Origin: Candidatus Sigynarchaeota archaeon
GTDB taxonomy: Archaea > Asgardarchaeota > Jordarchaeia > Jordarchaeales > Jordarchaeaceae
Reading direction: 5' to 3'
Length of the DNA: 5,677 bases
NCBI GenBank assembly: GCA_030587505.1
Contig: JAUQYY010000142.1
Location: 1 to 5,677, forward strand
A program made the position numbers and the translations under genes. The notes under the pieces are model-generated. The model was not told the origin of the DNA and made no database searches. It saw only the letters and a list, made by a program, of their open reading frames with translations. This document shows, piece after piece, positions 1-5,581 of this stretch (position 1 is its first letter; each line of letters opens with the position of its first letter).

Positions 1-1945
1 CAATAGCACAGTGAAGACAGATTTGTTTACACACTCCACACAGGGTGCAGCGGCTCGGATCTATGTACATCGTCTCCTCACCGTACTCTTCGTCCACAAT
101 CTTTCGAATCGCGGTGCAACCTAAGATTTTCACGCACTCTAGGCACAGCTGACATCGCCCCGGAACAACCCAGAGAAGTTCCTTTGTTTTGGGTCCCTCC
201 TGTTTTTTCTCTCTTTCTCTTCTGAGGCGCCGCTGGTATGTTAGCATGCACTCACGCCGAGAAATGATTACTTTTGGCCCCTTATGTTTCAAGGCGTCTG
301 TTAGCACGTTTATGGTGCGGTTAACCTCGAAGGGGTCAACCACCCTGACGTACTTTACGCCCAGAGCTTTGACAACGTCTTCGATGGGCATTGGTGGGGA
401 CTTCTCACCCATTCCTCTAACGCCGGAACCGGGGTGGGGTTGGTGTCCGGTCATGGCGGTCCACCGGTTATCGAAAATTATTAGCAGGACGTTAGCATCG
501 TTGTAGACGCTGTTGGCGAGCGCGGGGATTCCCGTGTGGTAAAACGTGGAGTCACCCATCAGGGCGACAATGTCCTGGTCGGTTTTCATGCACACGCCGT
601 TGGCAACGCCAAGGCCGCCTGCCATGCACACGATCCAGTCGGTGACCCCGAGGGGTGGGAAGAAGGACATAACGTAGCAGCCTATGTCCCCGCCGTAGAT
701 GGCTTGGTCGTTGGTTACCTTTCGGAGGCTGTACAGGAGGGCTCGCTCCGGGCACCCCGGACAGAAGGTTGGTGTCCTAGCAGGGATTTTCTTGGACGCT
801 TCCTCGTGTTTTTGAAGAGACCCCCGGATGTTTATTTTAGGTTCCTTCCCAAGAACTCTCGAGAGCCCCAGCGCTACGTCTCCCGTTGACAATTCGCCGT
901 ACGGCGGGTAGAGTTCCTTTCCGATTATTTCTATGGGGAGCTTCTGCTCGAATGCGATTCTCTTGAGTTGTGTTTCGAGGAAGGCTTCCATTTCCTCTAC
1001 TACTATTACTTTTTCGAGGTTATGTTCCTGTACGAAGTTGGTGAAGAGTTCCTGGGATACCGGGTAGGTTATTCCTAGCTTGAGTACCGGCGTGTTTTTC
1101 GCGTCCAGTAGGCTCAGGGCTTCTACGGTGTATCCGTATGGAGCGCCGCTGGTTACTATTCCGGTTTTTTCGGTTCCGGGTAGGATTTTGTTGAGTTTGC
1201 TTTTGGCGGATTCCTTCTCTATGTTGTTTATCCTCTCGATGAGGCGGGCCTTGTTGCGGTTGGCGTGGGGTGGGAGTGAGCAGTACTTAGGTATGTCCTT
1301 TTGAAAGTATCCCTTCTCCTTGGGCTCTTCAAGCAGGGGGCCGTAGGTCACTTTCCCTCTGCTGTGGGCTATCCTGGTAGTTAGGCGGTACAGTATGGGT
1401 ATGTCATGCTTGTTTGAGAGCCGGTATGCCTCTACTATGAAGTCCTTCGCTTCTTGTGGCGTTGAGGGTTCTATTATGGGAGCGTTGAAGAGAGGCCCGT
1501 AGAACCTATTGTTCTGCTCGTTCTGACTTCCGAGAGCCCCAGGATCGTCCCCAGTCACCAAAACCAGTCCACCCTCTCCATAGGCACTATTCGCTCCATT
1601 ATAACAAATGGTTACAAACGAGTCACTCGCAACATTTACTCCAACGTGTTTGCTTATCGCCAAGGCTTTTACTCCGGACCAACTCGCTCCAGCCGCCCCC
1701 TGCACAGCCGCAGCCTCGTTCACGCTGTACTGGAAATAGACTCCGGGAAGCTCGTGTGCTATCTCGTGAAAAATGTTCCCGATCTCGCTCACGGGTGTTC
1801 CAGGGTAGGTTGAAACGAAACCAACACCAGCTTCTATCGCGCCCCTCGCCACCGCCTCATTTCCCATTAACAGGAAGGTTTCTCCATCTCTGTCCAAAGC
1901 TATGCGACTCGAACCTGTTAAACGCGATATTTCAACCACCACCAT
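1..1945 (-). CDS. iorA: Indolepyruvate ferredoxin oxidoreductase, alpha (large) subunit, 3' end cut by window edge
   Basis: Translating the minus strand from the ATG at 1945 gives 648 uninterrupted codons to the window edge. IorA, with the small subunit IorB, oxidatively decarboxylates arylpyruvates made by transamination of aromatic amino acids to aryl-acetyl-CoA, reducing ferredoxin in the cytoplasm. The N-terminal pyrimidine-binding domain shows YPGTPVSEIG (residues 47-56), a glutamate in NEAA (E77), and the SQNEQNNR stretch typical of IorA. The TPP pyrophosphate domain has CPGCP (395-399), GDST (464-467) and, 27 residues after the GDST aspartate in this count, DNRWTAMTGHQPHPG (492 on). 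The C-terminal ferredoxin domain has C598, C601, C604, C610 and then C633, C636, C639, C643, C646. The second motif has CL where CP is usual. The family is about 600-650 residues, so probably only a short tail is missing, and iorB would be expected off the left edge. GTG codons 2-3, TTG 1897 or ATG 1867 are alternative starts. The gene begins 37 bases after the larA stop. Confidence 0.95.
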   Translation of the reverse strand, partial: MVVVEISRLTGSSRIALDRDGETFLLMGNEAVARGAIEAGVGFVSTYPGTPVSEIGNIFHEIAHELPGVYFQYSVNEAAAVQGAAGASWSGVKALAISKHVGVNVASDSFVTICYNGANSAYGEGGLVLVTGDDPGALGSQNEQNNRFYGPLFNAPIIEPSTPQEAKDFIVEAYRLSNKHDIPILYRLTTRIAHSRGKVTYGPLLEEPKEKGYFQKDIPKYCSLPPHANRNKARLIERINNIEKESAKSKLNKILPGTEKTGIVTSGAPYGYTVEALSLLDAKNTPVLKLGITYPVSQELFTNFVQEHNLEKVIVVEEMEAFLETQLKRIAFEQKLPIEIIGKELYPPYGELSTGDVALGLSRVLGKEPKINIRGSLQKHEEASKKIPARTPTFCPGCPERALLYSLRKVTNDQAIYGGDIGCYVMSFFPPLGVTDWIVCMAGGLGVANGVCMKTDQDIVALMGDSTFYHTGIPALANSVYNDANVLLIIFDNRWTAMTGHQPHPGSGVRGMGEKSPPMPIEDVVKALGVKYVRVVDPFEVNRTINVLTDALKHKGPKVIISRRECMLTYQRRLRREREKKQEGPKTKELLWVVPGRCQLCLECVKILGCTAIRKIVDEEYGEETMYIDPSRCTLCGVCKQICLHCAI

Positions 1946-1960
1946 GAGATAGAAACCACA

Positions 1961-1974
1961 AATATATGCAAACT
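1961..1974 (-). promoter_or_regulatory. Possible TATA element before iorA
   Basis: On the minus strand this AT-rich stretch reads AGTTTGCATATATT. Its centre is only about 20 bases before the ATG at 1945. That is short for an archaeal TATA box, which usually lies about 26 bases before the transcription start. Transcription from it would begin at or just inside the annotated start, implying a leaderless message or a downstream start codon. Read-through from larA is an equally good explanation for iorA expression. Confidence 0.3.
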
Positions 1975-1982
1975 AAAATAAG

Positions 1983-3089
1983 TTACGCCCGAACTCGTAG
2001 CTTAATTTTCCCCGTTCTCTCCAGTATGCTCGGCGTTGGTAGCCACCTGTTTCCCCCGACTCTCTTTAGCCCCCATCTTCCCACAACGTAGTGTGGAACC
2101 AGCCCCGTGGGTGTGTTATACACTATCACTAGAGTTCCTCCCTCTCTCATAGCTATAACAGGCCACACAGCTATGGTGGCTTCGTTGGCCTTTGAGTAGG
2201 CATTCGAGATCACAATATCAGGGTTTTGAGGCAGCTGGACCCGGTAGTGGATCATCGCCTCTTCAACCCCCCCTCCTCTGAGCTTCCACGATGTCCCCAG
2301 CATAGACGTCCGTTGAGTCTCTTTGAAAATTAACCAACACATTTATAACCATGTCCATATTGACCATCTTCGCCGTCTCCTCAGCATCCCGCCTCATAAT
2401 GTTTTCCTCATTCAGCCTGCCGTAGGCTAGCTGACAGGGGGGTGTAACTCTCTGTAGTTTTGTGCTGCTGACCATCCCCCTAAGTCGCCGTGGTTGAAAG
2501 ATATTGTCCTTATGCTTGTTATCCCAGGCAGAACTATTTTTGCTCCGCCTCCAAAACCATACTGGGGGTGAGGAACTATGCATCCTATTCCAATTTTTAG
2601 ATCATAGCTCATTACCTCGGCGTTTACCTCTACGGGCGTCCCGTATTTGGTGTTCCCAAGGTAGTTAAGGTTGCTGTAGGGGTTGTGATTGAAAACGGGA
2701 TAACCCTCCACCATGTCCTCTCCAAGTTTTTTAGCGAAATCCTCTCTGTTGAATGTTCCGTGCGCTCCGTTGGCACAAACAAAAACTATATTGTCCTCAC
2801 TGATTCCTCCTCTCTTGAGCTCTTCGAGGACTTGCGGAACCAGCTCCGATACTTTTGTGGGTCTGGTCATGTCGTCAAAAACTACAACGGCGTCCTCCTT
2901 TCTTTCTGCCAGCACGTTCAATGGTTTCGTCCCGATCGGATTACGGATGGCAGAAGTCACCTGTTCTGCGCTAACGGGAGTCTTTTCTTCACCTGCCATA
3001 CCACACACTTTAACATCCCAATCGTCAGGTAATTCCAACTTTAGAGTGGTATCGCCATACCAAGGCATTTGAGGCAAAGTAACGTTCAT
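1983..3089 (-). pseudogene. larA: LarA-family nickel-dependent 2-hydroxyacid racemase, two frameshifts
   Basis: The reading frame from ATG 3089 encodes a LarA (DUF2088) N-terminal half, continues one frame over from about 2440 to 2270, then returns to the original frame and stops at 1983. LarA racemises lactate or related 2-hydroxyacids using a nickel-pincer nucleotide (NPN) built by LarB, LarC and LarE. Residues matching the Lactobacillus plantarum enzyme are visible: DDMTRP with R76, GAH with H110, PHP with H174, GGGAK with K184 (cofactor lysine), and FNH with H200 (nickel ligand). The middle part has VINVLVN and VYAGDIVEAQRRG. The last part has DIVISNAYSKANEA and a GRWG segment. The breaks fall at a G6 run (plus strand 2437-2442; one base apparently missing) and a C7 run (2267-2273; one base extra). 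Corrected, the product is 368 residues, shorter than the roughly 420-430 usual, so the tail also looks lost. A TTG at 3104 is an alternative start, but ATG 3089 has the ribosome binding site. Sequencing error versus true decay cannot be decided here. Confidence 0.87.
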
Positions 3090-3093
3090 TATG

Positions 3094-3102
3094 ACCACCA
3101 CC
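3094..3102 (-). promoter_or_regulatory. Ribosome binding site of larA
   Basis: The minus strand reads GGTGGTGGT, then CATA, then ATG at 3089. GGTG pairs with the CACC of the archaeal 16S 3' end. This site supports ATG 3089 over the in-frame TTG at 3104, which would place the purine-rich motif inside the coding region. The same GGTGGTGGT string occurs at the very start of iorA. Confidence 0.6.
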
Positions 3103-3122
3103 AAGAAAATTACGAAAAACTT

Positions 3123-3138
3123 GATTTAAACCCTTTCG
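3123..3138 (-). promoter_or_regulatory. Predicted archaeal promoter (BRE/TATA) of larA
   Basis: The minus strand reads CGAAAGGG followed by TTTAAATC, a good match to a purine-rich BRE followed by a TATA box. The TATA centre lies about 38 bases before ATG 3089, so transcription would begin near 3101 with a leader of about 12 bases that just contains the GGTGGTGGT ribosome binding site. The spacing is nearly identical to that of the promoter at 4987-4995. Confidence 0.6.
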
Positions 3139-3141
3139 AAC

Positions 3142-3181
3142 ATTTTTCACTATACTTTATCTGCCTAGGATGGTGAAAAAT
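3142..3181. repeat. Perfect 9-base inverted repeat between the acetyltransferase gene and larA
   Basis: ATTTTTCAC at 3142-3150 is exactly mirrored by GTGAAAAAT at 3173-3181, with 22 bases between. The arm centres are 31 bases apart, about three helical turns, so a dimeric regulator could contact both arms on one face of the DNA. The near arm is about 12 bases upstream of the larA TATA box, a usual position for an archaeal activator or repressor site. Alternatively the arms could fold into a weak AU-rich hairpin at the 3' end of the acetyltransferase transcript. The pairing is seen directly; the function is inferred. Confidence 0.5.
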
Positions 3182-3207
3182 CTCACTCTGCGGTTGACAC
3201 TCTGGTA

Positions 3208-3675
3208 TCATGTGCTTCTCTCCTTTCGTTTTACTTCCTTTTCAAATGTTACGAAAACTGGTTTGAACCCCATCGGACAAACTAATCGCGAGATTCGCTC
3301 TTTGTCCTTCATGCTCACGTTTATTCGGATTTTGTCAACCCCGATTTTCTCAAGGATTTCAAGCGCTTTTTCCGCGAGTTTCCTTCCCACTCCCCTTCCC
3401 TGATGGTCGGGGTCCACTATCCAGTTGTACAGGTAACCTACCATCACTCCGGAGGGCTCCAACCTAGCCTCAATCATTCCCATGCCTATTATTTTGCCGT
3501 TTTCCTCTGCGACAAGAGTCTGCCTCCTGAGCCCCGGACTGAAAAGTCTCAGCCTATCGGAGTCCTTCCACTTCTCCGCGTCGAAGTCCACACCTAAGTG
3601 CTTGCTTAGCTTTTCCATGAGTCTCAGCGTCTGCTCATTATCCCTGCTAAGGTAATTTCTAACTATCACGGTCAA
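3208..3675 (-). CDS. GNAT-family N-acetyltransferase
   Basis: The product is about 155 residues, normal for a single GNAT domain that transfers the acetyl group of acetyl-CoA to an amine. Counting from TTG 3675, the acetyl-CoA pyrophosphate loop is DPDHQGRGVG (about 88-97), a clear Q-x-x-G-x-G motif, preceded by the beta-4 strand NWIV and followed by an amphipathic helix. The C-terminal part ends with CPMGFKPV, corresponding to the family's usual LGF segment, and a basic tail. The substrate cannot be named; RimI-like protein acetylation or a small amine are both possible. The frame stays open to an ATG at 3756, but the TATA box at 3725-3732 lies inside that extension, and the extra 27 residues look unlike a GNAT start. 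TTG 3675 has GGTGG seven bases upstream (3683-3687). GTG 3669 is nearly as good. The gene stands 90 bases after its upstream neighbour's stop. Confidence 0.88.
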   Translation of the reverse strand: MTVIVRNYLSRDNEQTLRLMEKLSKHLGVDFDAEKWKDSDRLRLFSPGLRRQTLVAEENGKIIGMGMIEARLEPSGVMVGYLYNWIVDPDHQGRGVGRKLAEKALEILEKIGVDKIRINVSMKDKERISRLVCPMGFKPVFVTFEKEVKRKERST

Positions 3676-3679
3676 AAGT

Positions 3680-3687
3680 CTCCCACC
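3680..3687 (-). promoter_or_regulatory. Ribosome binding site choosing the acetyltransferase start
   Basis: The minus strand reads GGTGGGAG. The GGTGG part is seven bases before TTG 3675, and the GGGAG part ten bases before GTG 3669. No comparable motif precedes the more distal ATG at 3756, so this site favours a non-ATG start. Confidence 0.45.
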
Positions 3688-3724
3688 GGTGACAAGCTTC
3701 CTTTTAGAGTTGAGTTTCACGATG

Positions 3725-3740
3725 ATTATAAACCTTTTTG
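3725..3740 (-). promoter_or_regulatory. Predicted promoter (BRE/TATA) of the acetyltransferase gene
   Basis: The minus strand reads CAAAAAGG then TTTATAAT, a strong archaeal BRE plus TATA pair. Transcription would start near 3702, giving a leader of about 27 bases to TTG 3675. It lies just after the stop of the upstream Fe-S protein gene (3766), so the acetyltransferase is probably transcribed separately. Confidence 0.6.
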
Positions 3741-3765
3741 AACAGACACCAATCAAGAAACAGAC

Positions 3766-4953
3766 TTAGGTCTCAATTAAACCCCACCATTCTTCGGCGT
3801 CTCCTTTCTCGGTAGCCAGGTGCTTGTAGCCGCGAACCTTGTTAAATGGGCAGACCGCGATGCAGTTGGAACATGAGACTCCGATTTCCTTCCATGCCTC
3901 TAGACACGCCTCGGGGTCGATTGGCCACTTAAGCACCCCCGGATTGTTCGAGATTGTTCTCCGCTCCTTGGTTCTCTCCCCGAAGGATATCGCCTGGGTT
4001 GGGCAGCTCTCCGCACACCTCTTACACTTCTCGCAAAACTCAGTGACACCGAAGTCTATGGGCCTGTCAATTTCCAGTGGCATGTTGGTGAGAACTTTAC
4101 ATATTCTCACCGCGGGCCCGAACTCGGGGGTTATGAGCAAGCCGCTTCTCCCGATCTGACCCAAGCCCGCAGATATGGCTAGGGGGATACTTAGGGCGGT
4201 GTCGTTGGCGCAAGGTATCGCCTTGTAACCCAAACCCCTAATAAATTCCGCTAGACTAGCCGCCAAAAACACCATCTTAGAGTATCCTAGACCAGTGGCG
4301 GCGTCACACAAAGGTGATGGTGAACTCCTAAGCAAATCTATATCCATTTCTATTCCCATTACAACCGCGCGGTTAATGTCTGAGGGAATAATAAACTCCT
4401 CATCGGTCTCCTCCGGTTCATCCACATCCCTAAACACGATCTTTTTGTGCGCATTGTTGGGCCTAACCAAGTGGTGAGAGTAGACCCACCTGTGGTCAAG
4501 CTCGCATATGCCCACCAGGTCAGCGCCATAAGTTTTGGCAGCTTTCTTCACAATGAGGGACAACTCCTCGGGGCTTCCATGAAACTTTCCTAGAAACTGA
4601 TCATTGTTTTTCTCTCGCCACATCTTGAACAGTTGAACGCTTGAAGGGTTCCTCTCAAAGCTCAGGGGCTTCCACGAGAGCAGTCCCATGTTTCCCGTTT
4701 CGAACTCTGACGCGTTGGTTACCGCCCACGAACCCTGCATAAGGGCGTAGTCCCTGAGGGTAAATCCGGGTAAATTCTCAGCAACACACTTACCTATGTA
4801 TTTTTTGATGTCGCGAAGCGATTTGTAGGTGAGACTCTCGTCCCAACATGATCTCGCAAACATCTCGTATTTCTGGTCGAACCGAGTATAGGAGGCATCA
4901 ATTTCATAGAGTTCGTCAATCGAAGAAACAGTTTTAACATCTTTTCCAGGCAT
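3766..4953 (-). CDS. Reductive-dehalogenase-like corrinoid/[4Fe-4S] protein, cytoplasmic
   Basis: This 395-residue protein belongs to the reductive dehalogenase (RdhA/PceA) superfamily, whose members bind cobalamin and two [4Fe-4S] clusters. The cobalamin-binding core shows the RDase-type run from AEFIRGLGYKAIP (235 on) through AGLGQIGRSGLLITPEFGP (262-280) to FGVTEFC. Cluster motif one is C307-x2-C310-x2-C313-x3-C317-P. Motif two is C350-x10-C361-x2-C364-x3-C368-P, so all eight cysteines are present. Y158 in RWVYS is a candidate for the catalytic tyrosine of the family. The N-terminus has no twin-arginine signal or membrane segment, unlike respiratory dehalogenases, and no recognisable rdhB anchor gene is adjacent, which points to a soluble cytoplasmic reductase. 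Epoxyqueuosine reductase QueG is a relative, but the GLLITPEFGP run and the long second cysteine spacing favour the RdhA branch. The substrate is unknown; halogenated compounds or another corrinoid-dependent reduction are possible. ATG 4953 is preceded by GTGGTGA. Confidence 0.88.
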   Translation of the reverse strand: MPGKDVKTVSSIDELYEIDASYTRFDQKYEMFARSCWDESLTYKSLRDIKKYIGKCVAENLPGFTLRDYALMQGSWAVTNASEFETGNMGLLSWKPLSFERNPSSVQLFKMWREKNNDQFLGKFHGSPEELSLIVKKAAKTYGADLVGICELDHRWVYSHHLVRPNNAHKKIVFRDVDEPEETDEEFIIPSDINRAVVMGIEMDIDLLRSSPSPLCDAATGLGYSKMVFLAASLAEFIRGLGYKAIPCANDTALSIPLAISAGLGQIGRSGLLITPEFGPAVRICKVLTNMPLEIDRPIDFGVTEFCEKCKRCAESCPTQAISFGERTKERRTISNNPGVLKWPIDPEACLEAWKEIGVSCSNCIAVCPFNKVRGYKHLATEKGDAEEWWGLIET

Positions 4954-4956
4954 ACT

Positions 4957-4963
4957 TCACCAC
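4957..4963 (-). promoter_or_regulatory. Ribosome binding site of the reductive-dehalogenase-like gene
   Basis: The minus strand reads GTGGTGA, then AGT, then ATG 4953. GGTGA pairs with the UCACC of the 16S 3' end, and the short spacing is usual in archaea. It supports this ATG as the start. Confidence 0.55.
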
Positions 4964-4986
4964 GCTTAAAATGTTAGAAAAAACAA

Positions 4987-4995
4987 TTTTTAAAA
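4987..4995 (-). promoter_or_regulatory. Predicted TATA box of the reductive-dehalogenase-like gene
   Basis: The minus strand reads TTTTAAAAA, centred about 37 bases before ATG 4953. Transcription from it would begin near 4964, leaving a leader of roughly 11 bases that holds the ribosome binding site. The upstream BRE position is less clear than at larA. Confidence 0.5.
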
Positions 4996-5007
4996 CTTAT
5001 TAGGGTA

Positions 5008-5041
5008 CCTCCTACAAAATCGTGGAAACAATAACCCTCCT
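5008..5041 (-). other. Two AGGAGG motifs 28 bases apart with a possible 13-codon leader frame
   Basis: The minus strand carries AGGAGG at 5041-5036 and again at 5013-5008. These are stronger Shine-Dalgarno matches than any before the real genes here. The first is followed four bases later by TTG at 5031, opening a 13-codon frame that ends in TAA inside the TATA-box region (4992-4990). The second lies within that frame and has no start codon after it. This could be a tiny leader peptide, the remnant of a lost gene, or chance. Confidence 0.25.
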
Positions 5042-5095
5042 GAAGTTAAACTTTGTGTAAAGGAAACTGCACACGTCAATTCGGAGATTCAATAA

Positions 5096-5140
5096 CAAAA
5101 ATTTAATAAAAAAATAGTATAAAAAACAAAGAAAGAAATT
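5096..5140 (-). terminator. T-rich archaeal-type terminator after the membrane protein gene
   Basis: Beginning about 30 bases after the membrane protein stop codon, the minus strand runs through successive T tracts (TTTCTTTCTTTG, TTTTTT, TTTTTTT, TTTTTG). Archaeal RNA polymerase terminates at such U-tracts without needing a hairpin. It separates the membrane protein gene from the Fe-S protein gene. AT-rich spacer composition alone could give a similar look. Confidence 0.55.
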
Positions 5141-5169
5141 AGGTTATTTTTCTTGCGATTTTACGGTTT

Positions 5170-5520
5170 TTACTCTAGGGCTCCGGTTGCCATCGCTATA
5201 ATGGCACCTATGAGCTCAAGGATTCCAGGTATAACGCCCATTGGACCAGCCATGAGTCCTATTAGGGATATGATCCCAATGATCAGCACTATGATAGCGC
5301 TCCACTTGATCCACTTTCCAGCAATCATCAGGATGCTGAGAATCAAAGCTATAATCGCTAGGATCAAGACGATGTATCCGTAAATCGCCGTTGGTGTGAA
5401 TAGCTGCGTGAGGTCGAGTGCCGCTGGTGCCAAAAGTACGAATGGCGCTGCTAGTCCTAGTAGTGCCCCGATAAGTGCTATTATTCCACCAACCAATACG
5501 CCTGTTGTTCGTTCACCCAT
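5170..5520 (-). CDS. Small four-helix integral membrane protein of unknown function
   Basis: The 116-residue product is almost entirely hydrophobic. Predicted membrane segments are about residues 7-32, 46-68, 73-92 and 94-113, separated by short loops such as GKWIKW (68-73), whose lysines suggest a cytoplasmic side. The only sizeable outside stretch is the short DLTQLFTPT loop after the first helix. There is no cysteine, histidine cluster, or recognised catalytic or transport motif, and no signal peptide distinct from helix one. Glycine- and isoleucine-rich helices of this kind are common in small archaeal membrane proteins. I do not recognise a named family. ATG 5520 has AAGGT (minus strand GAAGGTAG) about nine bases upstream. 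A T-rich tract follows the gene, so it is probably monocistronic. It lacks the features I would expect of an RdhB anchor. Confidence 0.8.
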   Translation of the reverse strand: MGERTTGVLVGGIIALIGALLGLAAPFVLLAPAALDLTQLFTPTAIYGYIVLILAIIALILSILMIAGKWIKWSAIIVLIIGIISLIGLMAGPMGVIPGILELIGAIIAMATGALE

Positions 5521-5573
5521 TTTTTACTACCTTCTTTTTGCTTTCGTTCAGCGGAAGGGGATTGCAGAATCAA

Positions 5574-5581
5574 ATTTAAAT
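5574..5581 (-). promoter_or_regulatory. Predicted TATA box of the membrane protein gene
   Basis: The minus strand reads GAAAAC followed by ATTTAAAT, a reasonable BRE plus TATA pair, predicting a start of transcription near 5551 and a leader of about 31 bases before ATG 5520. Confidence 0.5.

Noticed and set aside
189..889. Two plus-strand open frames of 105 and 117 codons
   Set aside because: They lie antisense to the unbroken, motif-rich iorA frame, have no family-like sequence, and are shadows of its codon pattern.
2263..2583. Minus-strand frame of 106 codons as a separate small gene
   Set aside because: Only its second half is meaningful, and that half is the shifted middle of LarA; its first half is an out-of-frame reading of the upstream LarA sequence.
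2685..3072. Plus-strand open frames of 115-119 codons opposite larA
   Set aside because: The minus strand here encodes the LarA active-site residues in one frame; the plus frames are low-complexity antisense shadows.
3766..4953. Epoxyqueuosine reductase (QueG) assignment
   Set aside because: QueG shares the [4Fe-4S] pair and cobalamin use, but the GRSGLLITPEFGP run, VTEFC entry to the first cysteine motif and the C-x10-C-x2-C-x3-C second motif are those of the reductive dehalogenase branch.
5153..5383. Plus-strand 76-codon frame
   Set aside because: It is the antisense shadow of the hydrophobic membrane protein and has no ribosome binding site or family resemblance.
5170..5520. The four-helix protein as the RdhB membrane anchor for the dehalogenase-like protein
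   Set aside because: A terminator, a 216-base spacer and a separate promoter lie between the two genes, RdhB is usually smaller with three helices, and the partner lacks a Tat signal.
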